Positions 17,164 to 25,057 of a stretch of DNA of 64,000 nt are shown here, one piece after another. The stretch spans positions 31,549 to 95,548 of the forward strand of contig JBBSVM010000007.1 of the NCBI GenBank assembly GCA_038046785.1. The letters run 5' to 3'. The position numbers were made by a program, and so were the translations under genes. Source of the stretch: JAHFTW01 sp038046785 (GTDB lineage: Archaea > Thermoplasmatota > E2 > JACPAO01 > JAHFTW01). The notes below the pieces were generated by a model. The model was not told the DNA's origin. It saw only the letters and a list, made by a program, of their open reading frames with translations, and ran no database searches. Every line of letters starts with the position of its first letter. Position 1 is the first letter of the stretch.

Positions 17164-17553
17164 ATGCGCGTCCCGGATTTCATCCTCCGGAAACTGTACA
17201 AGCGGGGCTCGCTGCGCGAGACCGGCGACGGCCGGGTCGCCTTCACGCTGCAGAACCCACTCGGCAAAGGCACCCTCGTGGCGCCCCCCCGCATCCTCCT
17301 CAACGGCATCCTTGCCCCCATCGAGTCGGTGCGCTGCCGCATCGACCTCGCCCACCTTTCACCCGACGCGCCCTACGTTTTCACGAAGGGCGAGAAACTC
17401 GACCTCGACCTTCCCGGCCGCCTGCTGCGCGGTGGGAACCGGCTGCAAATCATCGGCCGCAGCAAGGAGTGGGGCGAACTGGAACTCTTCGTCGAGGACC
17501 GCGAGGCGACCACCTGCGACGTCCCGGCACCCGCGAAGCCCGCAGATGTCTAA
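17164..17553 (+). CDS. Conserved-looking small protein of unknown function
   Basis: 129 residues from the ATG at 17164 (MRVPDFILRKLYKRGSL); a TTG at 17137 is possible. The protein is soluble and mixed alpha/beta, with LQNPLGKGTLVAPPRILLNG as the most structured part. No catalytic motif is visible and no family is named with confidence. It follows polB by 53 bases. Its last codons and stop (GATGTCTAA) run into the displaced copy of the neighbouring dehydrogenase's 3' end, so the original C-terminus may have been altered. Confidence 0.6.
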   Translation: MRVPDFILRKLYKRGSLRETGDGRVAFTLQNPLGKGTLVAPPRILLNGILAPIESVRCRIDLAHLSPDAPYVFTKGEKLDLDLPGRLLRGGNRLQIIGRSKEWGELELFVEDREATTCDVPAPAKPADV

Positions 17554-17644
17554 ACGTCGAACTTGATGCCTTGCGACCTGCAGTTAGGTCGATCAACACG
17601 GGTGGGGCCTTCGGCTTTCCAAGCCTTCGGCCCCACGCCCGCCG
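17550..17644. repeat. Displaced copy of the dehydrogenase 3' end plus hairpins
   Basis: The minus-strand dehydrogenase ends with codons for QGIKFDV and a stop. A second copy of the same end (17550-17572), 95 bases downstream, again encodes QGIKFDV-stop with only two, synonymous, differences. Between them lie GACCT-gcagtt-AGGTC (within a 25-base motif, 17574-17598, found again at 44341) and a long hairpin GTGGGGCC...GGCCCCAC with inner stem GGCTT/AAGCC. Confidence 0.8.
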
Positions 17645-19213
17645 CTAAACGTCGAACTTAATCCCTTGAGCAAGCGGCAGCGTCGTGCCGTAGTTCACGG
17701 TGTTCGTCTGCCTGCGCATGTACTGCTTCCACGCATCGCTGCCCGACTCGCGGCCGCCGCCGGTCTCCTTCTCGCCGCCGAACGCGCCACCAATTTCGGC
17801 GCCGGAGGTGCCGAGGTTGACGTTGGCGATGCCACAGTCGGAGCCACTGGCGGAGAGGAACCGTTCCGCCTCACGCATTGAATTGCTGAAGAGGGCGCTG
17901 GAGAGACCCTGCCGGACGTTGTTGTGCCACGCCACTGCGTCCTCAAAACGATCGTAGGTGAAGAGGTAGAGGATGGGGGCGAAGGTCTCCTCGCCGGCGA
18001 GCGGGAACTTCGCGCCATCCTTGACCTCGATGAGCGTCGGTTCGACGTAGCAAGCACCGAGTGCTGGGAGCGCCTTCCCGCCGGCAAGAATCTTGCCGCC
18101 TTGTTTCTTGGCCTCGGTGACCGCCTTCGTGAAGGTGGCGACGGCCGCCACGTCGATGAGGGGGCCGACCTGGTTGCTCGCGTCGAGCGGGTCGCCGATC
18201 TTGAGTTGGGCGTAGGCCGCGACAAGCCGCTTGGTGAACTGGGCCGCGATGGATTTGTGCAGGAAGAGCCGGCGCGTCGAGGTGCAGCGCTGACCCGCTG
18301 TTCCGACGGCGCCAAACAGCACGGCCCGGATGGCCATTTCCACGTCGGCATCGGGGGCGACGATGATGGCGTTGTTGCCGCCCAGTTCGAGGATGGAACG
18401 CCCCAGCCGTTCGGCGACGGCGACCGAGACTTTGCGCCCCATGCGGGTGGAGCCGGTGGCGGAGACGAGCGGGACGAGCGGGTCACTGGCGAGGGCGGCA
18501 CCAACATCGGCGCCGCCGCATGCGAGCCCAACAATGCCGGGGTGACCCTGCTCGCGCGCCAGCTCTTCCAGCATGCGCTGGACTGCAATCGCCGTGAGCG
18601 GTGTCTTCTCGCTTGGTTTCCAGAGGACGGTGTTGCCGCAGACGAGGGCGAGGGCGGTGTTCCAAGCGTAGACGGCGACGGGGAAGTTGAAGGCAGAAAT
18701 GACGCCGACGACGCCGAGCGGGTGCCACTGCTCCATCATGCGGTGCTCGGGCCGCTCGCTCGGCAGCGTCTTGCCGCCGAGCGTGCGCGACAGGCCGACG
18801 GCGAAGTCACAGATGTCGATCATCTCCTGCACCTCGCCGAGCCCCTCTTGGAGCGACTTGCCCATCTCGAGGCTGACGAGGCGCCCGAGCGGCGCTTTTT
18901 GGGCGCGAAGTTTGTCGCCCCACTGCCGCACCAATTCGCCGCGTTTGGGCGCAGGAACGAGGCGCCATGACTGGAATGACTCGTGAAGCGTTGCGACGAT
19001 GGCGGAGAGTTCCGCCGCCGACGCCTCGCGGACGGTGGCGAGCAGGGCGCCGTCAATCGGAGTCTGGATGGTTCGCTCGGCGCCGGACGCTTCCCACGTT
19101 GTCCCGTTGGAGGCACCGACCAGTTTCGGGCCGTCGAGGCCGAGGGCCGCCAAGATGGGTGCGTGGCGCGAGGTTGGGGTCGGGCGGGCAATCGACGATG
19201 GAGCTCGGGCCAT
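17645..19213 (-). CDS. ALDH7-type aldehyde dehydrogenase
   Basis: NAD-dependent oxidation of an aldehyde to its acid. At 522 residues it matches the ALDH7/antiquitin type (alpha-aminoadipic semialdehyde dehydrogenase) in overall pattern: NAFNFPVAVYAWN-like SAFNFPVAVYAWN, ATGSTRMG, the catalytic Glu in ILELGGNNA, the catalytic Cys in GTAGQRCTSTRRLF, and the EIGGAFGGEKETGGGRESGSDAWKQY end that is diagnostic of ALDH7. Physiological substrate (a lysine-catabolism semialdehyde) is inferred. ATG at 19213. Its 3' end is duplicated downstream. Confidence 0.9.
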   Translation of the reverse strand: MARAPSSIARPTPTSRHAPILAALGLDGPKLVGASNGTTWEASGAERTIQTPIDGALLATVREASAAELSAIVATLHESFQSWRLVPAPKRGELVRQWGDKLRAQKAPLGRLVSLEMGKSLQEGLGEVQEMIDICDFAVGLSRTLGGKTLPSERPEHRMMEQWHPLGVVGVISAFNFPVAVYAWNTALALVCGNTVLWKPSEKTPLTAIAVQRMLEELAREQGHPGIVGLACGGADVGAALASDPLVPLVSATGSTRMGRKVSVAVAERLGRSILELGGNNAIIVAPDADVEMAIRAVLFGAVGTAGQRCTSTRRLFLHKSIAAQFTKRLVAAYAQLKIGDPLDASNQVGPLIDVAAVATFTKAVTEAKKQGGKILAGGKALPALGACYVEPTLIEVKDGAKFPLAGEETFAPILYLFTYDRFEDAVAWHNNVRQGLSSALFSNSMREAERFLSASGSDCGIANVNLGTSGAEIGGAFGGEKETGGGRESGSDAWKQYMRRQTNTVNYGTTLPLAQGIKFDV

Positions 19214-19245
19214 GCTGGGGCGACGCGGCGGGCGCAAAAAGCCTG

Positions 19246-20991
19246 TCAGGTGTCTTCGTGCTCGACATCTTTGGAGGCTTCGGCGCGCAGGATGTCACTG
19301 CGGGTCAGGATGCCAAGCAGCTTGGTGCGGTCGGCGGGGTCCACGACGAGGAGCCGGCCGATGTCTTGCTGGTAGAGCCGGTCGCGCGCCCGGTAGAGTT
19401 GTTCCTCGGGAAACGCGGTGATGGCAAGCCCCGTGACGACGGTCGCAAGGGCATCTTTGCCGCGACCCGCATGGAGATGCTTCGCGAGGTCGCGGCGCGT
19501 GATGATGCCCGCCAGCTTGCCTGCCTCGTCCGTGACCGGGTAGCCGGTGTGGCCGCCATCCATCATGCGGTTGAACGCCTCACCCACCGTGACGGTGCGC
19601 GGCAGGCACTCCACTTTGGCACTCATCACATCTTTCACCTGCAGGAAATCAAGCGGGCTCTGCACGCGATCATGCTCGTACAGGATGCCCGAGGCGCGCA
19701 GCTTGATGGTGTAGAGCGAAACCTGCGACAGGCGCACCGAGACCGCGTCGGCGGTGACTGCAGCAAGCATGGCGGGCAGGAGGATGGCGTAGTCCTGCGT
19801 CAGCTCGGCGAGGATGATGATGGCGGTGACGGTGGCGCGCGTCGAAGCGGCATAGAACGCCCCCATGCCGACGACGGCGTAGGCCGCGGGGTTGAGGGCG
19901 AGGTTGGGGGCGATGGCGTTGGCGCCAAGTCCCACGAGGCCGCCCAGGATGGCACCTTGGTAGAGGCTGACGCTGAACATGCCCCCGCCGCCGCCGGATC
20001 CGACCGTCGTCGCGGTTGCCACAGGTTTGGCGATAAGGAGGATCAGCAGAAGGGGAAGCAGAGCCACGAATCCGTCCGGCCCCGTGCCCAGAATGTCGGA
20101 GACGGTGGCGTAACCGGTGCCAAAGACATGGTACTGGCCAAGCACGGCCAGCATCGTGAGGCCGAGGATGCCAACAAGAAGACCTCCGACCGCAGGCTTC
20201 AGCGTGTCCGAGAGCGGAAGGCGGGCCCAGCCGGCGTTCGACCAGGAAATGAGCCGGATGAAGGCGACTGCGGCAAGCCCGCACACCAGGCCAAGGGCAA
20301 GGTAGGCAATCAGCTCCCATGGCGATGCGAGCGTGAAGGGCGGCAACTGGAAGGTTGCCTGATTGCCGAGGAAAAAGTGCGCGATGGTGACGCCGACGAC
20401 GGTGGAAAGAACGAGCGGGATGAAGGCGTGCGTGCTGAACTCCGGCACAACCAGCTCCACCGCCATGAAGACGCCCCCCAGCGGCGCGTTGAAGCTCGCC
20501 GCGATGCCGGCGCTGAAGCCGCAGCCGAGCAGGATTTTCATGTCGCGCGCACCCAGCTTGAGTCTCCTCGCGATGCTGGAGCCAAGGGCCGCGCCGATGT
20601 AGCCGATGGGGCCTTCGCGCCCGGTCGAACCGCCCGTCCCAGTCGTGATGCCGGCGACCAGAGCGTGGCCCCAACTGGAGCGCCCCTTCAGGATGCCCCC
20701 TTTCACCTGGACCGCCGCCATCACCTCGGTGATGCCGTGCTGGCGCAAATCGGGCCAGAAGCGGCGCAGCAGCCCGACCAGCAAACCGCCGGCGAGCGGA
20801 ACCAAGACCACGAACGGGCCCCAGCGCGAGAGGAAATGGAGGGCCTCCTCTTTCGGGGTCCCCGCGAACATGCCCTGGAACGCCAGGTTCTCGACAACAC
20901 TGATGCCGAGGCGGAAGAAGACGGCGGCAAGTCCCGCCAGCGCTCCGACCAGGAGGGCCAGGCCGTTGAGGGCCGTGAACCGCTTCCCCAT
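19246..20991 (-). CDS. CLC-family chloride channel/antiporter with CBS domains
   Basis: A roughly 581-residue membrane protein: 10 or more hydrophobic segments (1-430) followed by a tandem CBS pair (about 450-575; VKDVMSAKVECLPRTVTVGEAF and GRLLVVDPADRTKLLGILTRSDIL). The CLC filter motif with gating glutamate is present as GREGPIGYIG. However, the first filter segment (normally GSGIP) is replaced by AVQVKGG, and the third (GxFxP) reads GGMFSVS, so anion selectivity may differ from classical chloride transporters. Start ATG at 20991; a GTG at 21018 is possible. CBS domains suggest gating by adenine nucleotides. Confidence 0.87.
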   Translation of the reverse strand: MGKRFTALNGLALLVGALAGLAAVFFRLGISVVENLAFQGMFAGTPKEEALHFLSRWGPFVVLVPLAGGLLVGLLRRFWPDLRQHGITEVMAAVQVKGGILKGRSSWGHALVAGITTGTGGSTGREGPIGYIGAALGSSIARRLKLGARDMKILLGCGFSAGIAASFNAPLGGVFMAVELVVPEFSTHAFIPLVLSTVVGVTIAHFFLGNQATFQLPPFTLASPWELIAYLALGLVCGLAAVAFIRLISWSNAGWARLPLSDTLKPAVGGLLVGILGLTMLAVLGQYHVFGTGYATVSDILGTGPDGFVALLPLLLILLIAKPVATATTVGSGGGGGMFSVSLYQGAILGGLVGLGANAIAPNLALNPAAYAVVGMGAFYAASTRATVTAIIILAELTQDYAILLPAMLAAVTADAVSVRLSQVSLYTIKLRASGILYEHDRVQSPLDFLQVKDVMSAKVECLPRTVTVGEAFNRMMDGGHTGYPVTDEAGKLAGIITRRDLAKHLHAGRGKDALATVVTGLAITAFPEEQLYRARDRLYQQDIGRLLVVDPADRTKLLGILTRSDILRAEASKDVEHEDT

Positions 20992-21041
20992 CAACACGAC
21001 GGCGGCAACGACGCCCACCTGTAAAAGGGCACCCGGGGACC

Positions 21042-21596
21042 TCAAGCAGGAGCTGCAACGTCTGGCGCTGTGAGACGCGCCTGCCCCGGCAGTCGCTCGA
21101 GGTCCTGGAACACGAGGCCCCCATCGGAAGCGTAGCGCGCGAACGTCGGGAAGGGGACAAGAGGCGTCAACCGCATGACGTCGTGGAACGAGCGGGCGGG
21201 GCGCAGTTGCGGCGGCACCAGGTCCGGGGGAAGGACAGCCCACGGGCTCGACCAGCCGCGGACACGCCGAATCTCCTCGAGGAATCGGGTGACGCGCACT
21301 TTTCGCTCCAGCTCTTCCCCCGCCGGCGAGGGAGCGGAGGAGGCCGCATGGCAAAGCGCGCAGAGCATGACGAGATTGTCCCAGCGAAACGAGAACGTGA
21401 CGCCCTCCTTGCGGCCGATGGCGCGGCTGAACGCGACGCAGTCGGTGATGTGCGCCATCTCGAGATCCTCCTTGGCGCCGCAGCAGCGGCAGCGTTTGCG
21501 GTCGCGGGCAAGGATGTGTGGGCGCCAGCGAGACTGCATGCGCGACCGGTAATCCTGGTACGGTTCGCGCGCGAACCGGCGTCGGGCCATGGCCAT
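21042..21596 (-). CDS. HNH endonuclease family protein
   Basis: 184 residues. The HNH core is visible: ILARDRKRCRCCGA (first Cys pair), LEMAHITDCVAFSRAIGRKEG (the AH of the motif), and WDNLVMLCALCHAA (N and the second Cys pair and His). This is the small stand-alone HNH fold that binds a structural zinc and a catalytic metal. The C-terminal 90 residues are not recognised. It lies between the CLC gene (50 bases) and an unknown gene. No restriction partner, phage gene or intron is nearby, so its target is unknown. Confidence 0.8.
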   Translation of the reverse strand: MAMARRRFAREPYQDYRSRMQSRWRPHILARDRKRCRCCGAKEDLEMAHITDCVAFSRAIGRKEGVTFSFRWDNLVMLCALCHAASSAPSPAGEELERKVRVTRFLEEIRRVRGWSSPWAVLPPDLVPPQLRPARSFHDVMRLTPLVPFPTFARYASDGGLVFQDLERLPGQARLTAPDVAAPA

Positions 21597-21642
21597 TCAC
21601 CCTTGCTCAACCGGTTTGAGACTTGTGAGGAGGGCGGTGAAG

Positions 21643-22281
21643 CTACGCGTCGAGACGCGCCGGTTTCCCGCGCTCCGCCGCGACCAAACGGTCCACGACC
21701 GCTTCCGTGGAGACCTGCCAGCGCTCGGCCGCTTGGTGAATCCAACGCGCCGACTCCTTCGACGTGTGCACCACCGTGTAGTCGATGACGTCGCGCACCT
21801 CGGCTTTGAGGCGGCGCGGCAGAGGCGATGGTTCGAGGGCAGCACCCGCTTGGGCGCGCAGCCGCAACAACGACGCGCGCACGACAAAGCCGCCATCCAC
21901 CACCGATTCGACGCGGTCCCACAACGCGCCGCCTTGCAAGTGCTCGGGGAAGATGCGGCGCGAAATTTGGAAGCCGGACCAGACGCCGTCCTCTTCCCGG
22001 ACGAGCCACTGAACCCCAAGCGGCACCCAGCCCTCGAAGAGCCACGGCAGCAGTTCGTTGCGGACGCGCGGCTCGAGTCGGCGCAGCAGTTCCCGGTCCG
22101 TCTCCAGAACCGGGACCTCGATGACGGCGACGGCGTAGGGCTTGCTCTCTTCCTTGATGAGCGTCACATCCGGGTCGGTGGTGTCGAGGCGGAACGCCCA
22201 CTCGAACTTGCCCGCCCCCTCAGCCTTCTCGAAGCGGAGGCCCGCCTGGACGCACGCGATGGCGACCTCGCCAGCGAGCAT
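21643..22281 (-). CDS. Unknown soluble protein downstream of secY
   Basis: 212 residues from the ATG at 22281. Not recognised. The first 160 residues look like an alpha/beta domain with alternating strands (FEWAFRL, AVAVIEVPV, GVQWLVREEDGVWSGFQISRRIF), the last 50 are helical and basic. It starts nine bases after the secY stop, so it is probably co-transcribed with secY. No signal peptide or membrane segment. Confidence 0.65.
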   Translation of the reverse strand: MLAGEVAIACVQAGLRFEKAEGAGKFEWAFRLDTTDPDVTLIKEESKPYAVAVIEVPVLETDRELLRRLEPRVRNELLPWLFEGWVPLGVQWLVREEDGVWSGFQISRRIFPEHLQGGALWDRVESVVDGGFVVRASLLRLRAQAGAALEPSPLPRRLKAEVRDVIDYTVVHTSKESARWIHQAAERWQVSTEAVVDRLVAAERGKPARLDA

Positions 22282-22289
22282 GGGACGAC

Positions 22290-23852
22290 CTATTCGGCGC
22301 CAAAGAAGGAGCGCAGCATGGGGTGCATTTCCATGGCCTGCTCCTTCGCAATCTGCTCGTACATGCGCATGAAGATGCCCACGCAGAGCAGGAGACCGGT
22401 ACCGGTCGCCTGCCCGACGGTGCCAATCATGTCGGCGACGGCGGCGAGGGCGCCGACCGTGGCGCCACCGATGACGGTGAGTGTCGGGATGTAGCGCGCC
22501 AGAACTTTCTCGAGGACACGCGGGTCGCGGCGGAAGCCGGGAATCTGCATGCCCGACTTCTCGATCTGCTTCGCCACATCGCGCGGACCCATGTTCGTGG
22601 TCTCGACCCAGAACTTGGCGAACACAATGGAGCCACCGATGAAGAGCGTCAGGAAGATGCCGATGCGCAGGAGAATCTGCCACCAGACGTGGCCGAAAAC
22701 GTTCGCGGCGTAGCGCGAGTCAAAGAGCGGCAGGAACCAGTCGTTGAGACCGCGCACCGCACTCAGGTACCAGGCGCCGCCCATCACAGGCGTCGTCGAG
22801 CCGGTGCCGGTCTCGTAGGCGCCGACCCACCAGGCGTGGCCGATGACGGGAATCTCGCTGAACGTCGGGTGCTGCCAGAGCAGCAGGCTGAAGATGCTGA
22901 CGTTGGCCAGCAGGGCGCCCATCAAGATGACCGGGATGTTCGAGGCGTAGATGAGGCGCAGTGGGTAACGGCCACGGGCGCCGCGGACTTTGCCGTGCGC
23001 AAGAGGCAGCTCGATGCGGCTCGACTCCGCCACGATGACGAACAGGAACACGACCACCGTGCCGAGGAAAGTCAAGATGGGGTTGGGGAACGCCGAACCT
23101 CCGATGAACATCTGCTCGAAGCCGCCCTGATGGACGAGGCTGGAGATGTCGCGGTTCAGGAAGCTGTAGAACACCATCGGGATGGTGCCAACGGGCGGGT
23201 TGCTGACCGGGTCGAAGGGACCGCCGTTCGGGGTCTGGAAGGAGAGCGTGCCCTGGAACAGGTTCTGCGAGACGCCGGCCGCGATGAAGAGCGAGATGCC
23301 GGAGCCGATGCCCCACTTGCTGATGAGTTCGTCCATCAGGAAGACGACAATGGCGCCCAGCGCGAGTTGGGCGACGACGACGCTGCGGGCGCCGAACGAG
23401 CCGATGCCGTCCACGAGCCGGGCGTCCGGGTTGAGGAAGCCATACACTTGCGGGATGGCTTCGATGAAGATGAACAGAAGGACCATGATCTTCTGGGCGC
23501 CCTGATAGATCGCCTTGTCCTCAGCCTTCGTGAGGTCGAGCTTGATGATCTTGGCGCCGGTGAAGAGCTGCATGACGATGCTGCCGGTCACGATGGGGCC
23601 GATGCCGAGGTGCATCAGGGTGCCCGAGCTGCCGGCCAGGATGGCGCGGAAGCCGGCGAAGATGTCGAGCTGCGTCTCCGACACCCCGAAAAGCGGGATG
23701 TTGGAGAGCATGAAGTAGAGAAGGAGCGAGAGGGTCGTCCAGAGCAACTTGGTCTTGAACGAGACGTGCCCCTCGGGCTTCTTGACGGTGGGCCACCGCT
23801 TGATGAGCGGCTCGAGGGCGTACAGGGCACTGCGGCGTTGGGTCTCAGCCAT
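22290..23852 (-). CDS. secY: Preprotein translocase subunit SecY
   Basis: Central pore of the Sec translocon in the cytoplasmic membrane. 520 residues with about ten hydrophobic segments. Diagnostic stretches: the plug region after TM1 (NIPLFG), LGIGPIVTGSIVMQLFTGAKII, RGARGRYPLRLIYASNIPVI and the C-terminal GTGLLLCVGIFMRMYEQIAKEQAMEMHPML. The long segment between TM5 and TM7 and the periplasmic loops near 300-350 are somewhat expanded. It sits at the end of the ribosomal cluster, but a terminator precedes it and a TATA element is 15-27 bases before its ATG, so it seems to have its own promoter and a near-leaderless mRNA. Confidence 0.97.
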   Translation of the reverse strand: MAETQRRSALYALEPLIKRWPTVKKPEGHVSFKTKLLWTTLSLLLYFMLSNIPLFGVSETQLDIFAGFRAILAGSSGTLMHLGIGPIVTGSIVMQLFTGAKIIKLDLTKAEDKAIYQGAQKIMVLLFIFIEAIPQVYGFLNPDARLVDGIGSFGARSVVVAQLALGAIVVFLMDELISKWGIGSGISLFIAAGVSQNLFQGTLSFQTPNGGPFDPVSNPPVGTIPMVFYSFLNRDISSLVHQGGFEQMFIGGSAFPNPILTFLGTVVVFLFVIVAESSRIELPLAHGKVRGARGRYPLRLIYASNIPVILMGALLANVSIFSLLLWQHPTFSEIPVIGHAWWVGAYETGTGSTTPVMGGAWYLSAVRGLNDWFLPLFDSRYAANVFGHVWWQILLRIGIFLTLFIGGSIVFAKFWVETTNMGPRDVAKQIEKSGMQIPGFRRDPRVLEKVLARYIPTLTVIGGATVGALAAVADMIGTVGQATGTGLLLCVGIFMRMYEQIAKEQAMEMHPMLRSFFGAE

Positions 23853-23866
23853 GGTTGACCAACCGG

Positions 23867-23879
23867 GGAATATTTTGGC
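23867..23879 (-). promoter_or_regulatory. TATA element of secY
   Basis: CCAAAATATTCCC on the minus strand, about 15-27 bases before the secY ATG. This is the spacing expected when transcription starts at or just before the start codon. It is the most AT-rich patch near the gene. Confidence 0.55.
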
Positions 23880-23919
23880 CCAAGAGGGGGTGCCTCTTAA
23901 GCCCTGGGAGTTGACAGGA

Positions 23920-23952
23920 GGGAGAATGGGAAGAAAAAGAAGGGAAAAGAGA
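23920..23952 (-). terminator. T-rich terminator after uL15
   Basis: On the minus strand: TCTTTTCCCTTCTTTTTC followed by TTCCCATTCTCCC, beginning about 15 bases after the uL15 stop. It repeats the terminator wording after uS10 and separates the ribosomal-protein operon from secY. Confidence 0.65.
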
Positions 23953-23966
23953 GGGCGCTTGCCAAC

Positions 23967-24512
23967 CTACTTGGTCGGCTTGTCGCCCGGCTTCGCGGCC
24001 GGCTTGTCCGCAGGCTTGTCGGCCTTGGCGGGCTTCGCAGCGGCGGCGGCCGGGGCGGCCGGCTTGGCGGCAGCCTTAGGGGCCTCAGCCTTGGGGGGCA
24101 GGAGAACCTGTCCGCCGGCGGCCTTGACCTTCTCGACGGCGCCGGCCGAGGCCGACTCCACCTTGACGGTCACCTTGTGCGCGATCGAGCCGGAGCCCAG
24201 CAGCTTGCCGATGCCAAGGGCGGTGAGGTCGATGTCGGACTTGCCCGCGAAGTCGAGGGCGAGGTCACCGACGTTGACCGATTCCGGCTTGGGGTTGCCG
24301 TCGCGGCTGCGGTACTTGAAGCCGATGCGGCCCCAGGGCTTGGCGGCCATGTGGGCGTGCTTGCCGCCGAGCAGCTGCAACATGAGGTAGCGGTGCTTGT
24401 TGGCGCCAGCGCGACCGCGGCCACCAGCGAGACCTGCACCACGGCCGGCCTTCTTGCCGCGTCCGTGCGTGTGGTTTCCGCGCATCTTCTTGGCTTTGCC
24501 ACCCGATGCCAT
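23967..24512 (-). CDS. rpl15: 50S ribosomal protein uL15
   Basis: Large-subunit protein. Residues 1-140 carry the family pattern: KKMRGNHTHGRGKKAGRGAGLAGGRGRAG at the start, GGKHAHMAAKPWGRIGFK, and VTVKVESASAGAVEKVKAAGG. From about residue 140 a 40-residue low-complexity tail of Ala, Lys, Pro and Asp follows, which typical archaeal uL15 lacks. Its ATG overlaps the uL30 stop (TAATG-type junction at 24512). Last gene before a terminator. Confidence 0.95.
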   Translation of the reverse strand: MASGGKAKKMRGNHTHGRGKKAGRGAGLAGGRGRAGANKHRYLMLQLLGGKHAHMAAKPWGRIGFKYRSRDGNPKPESVNVGDLALDFAGKSDIDLTALGIGKLLGSGSIAHKVTVKVESASAGAVEKVKAAGGQVLLPPKAEAPKAAAKPAAPAAAAAKPAKADKPADKPAAKPGDKPTK

Positions 24513-25057
24513 TAGACACCTCCCTTCTTGGGGGCGGCCTTGGCGGGGGCGGCGGGGCGGGCGGCCACGAGGGTCTCCTCGGGGCTGGTGATCATCTTGC
24601 CGAGCAGCTTGTTGATCTCCGTGCCGCGGTAGCCGAGGGCGCCGCCGTTTTTCACGGAGCGCTTGATGCCTTCAAGGCCGTTCTTCGCCGGGTGCAGGCG
24701 GAAGAGCGGCTTGATGTCGGGCACCTTGTTGTAGCTGAACGTTCCGGCGACGATGGCCTCCGCGAGGGCGGCGAACGTCTTGTGCGGCGTGCTCTTCGCG
24801 AGGTGGGCCTCGGTGAGCGGCTTGTCGCCGACGACGCGGCCGCGCGCCTGGATGACGGCGGCGAGGGTCTTGGCGTCCACTTCGCCCCAGGTGACGTAGT
24901 CCTTGGCGACCTGCAGCATGCCGCGGGTGGTCTCGGAGGCGGGCAGGACGACGGCGTGGTTCACACGGTTGAGCCGCATGTACTTCAGCGTGTCCTTCGT
25001 CTTGGGGTTCAGATTCTGCGTACCGCGCAGGCGGATGATGGTGAAGGCGGCAGCCAT
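24512..25057 (-). CDS. rpl30: 50S ribosomal protein uL30
   Basis: 181 residues. The ferredoxin-like uL30 core is seen at 5-70 (FTIIRLRGTQNLNPKTKDTLKYMRLNRVNHAVVLP), followed by the archaeal/eukaryotic extension (VTWGEVDAKTLAAVIQARGRVVGDKPLT...). A short Ala/Pro/Lys-rich tail (AARPAAPAKAAPKKGG) ends it. Start and stop codons overlap the neighbours uS5 and uL15 by one base, indicating tight translational coupling. Confidence 0.95.
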   Translation of the reverse strand: MAAAFTIIRLRGTQNLNPKTKDTLKYMRLNRVNHAVVLPASETTRGMLQVAKDYVTWGEVDAKTLAAVIQARGRVVGDKPLTEAHLAKSTPHKTFAALAEAIVAGTFSYNKVPDIKPLFRLHPAKNGLEGIKRSVKNGGALGYRGTEINKLLGKMITSPEETLVAARPAAPAKAAPKKGGV

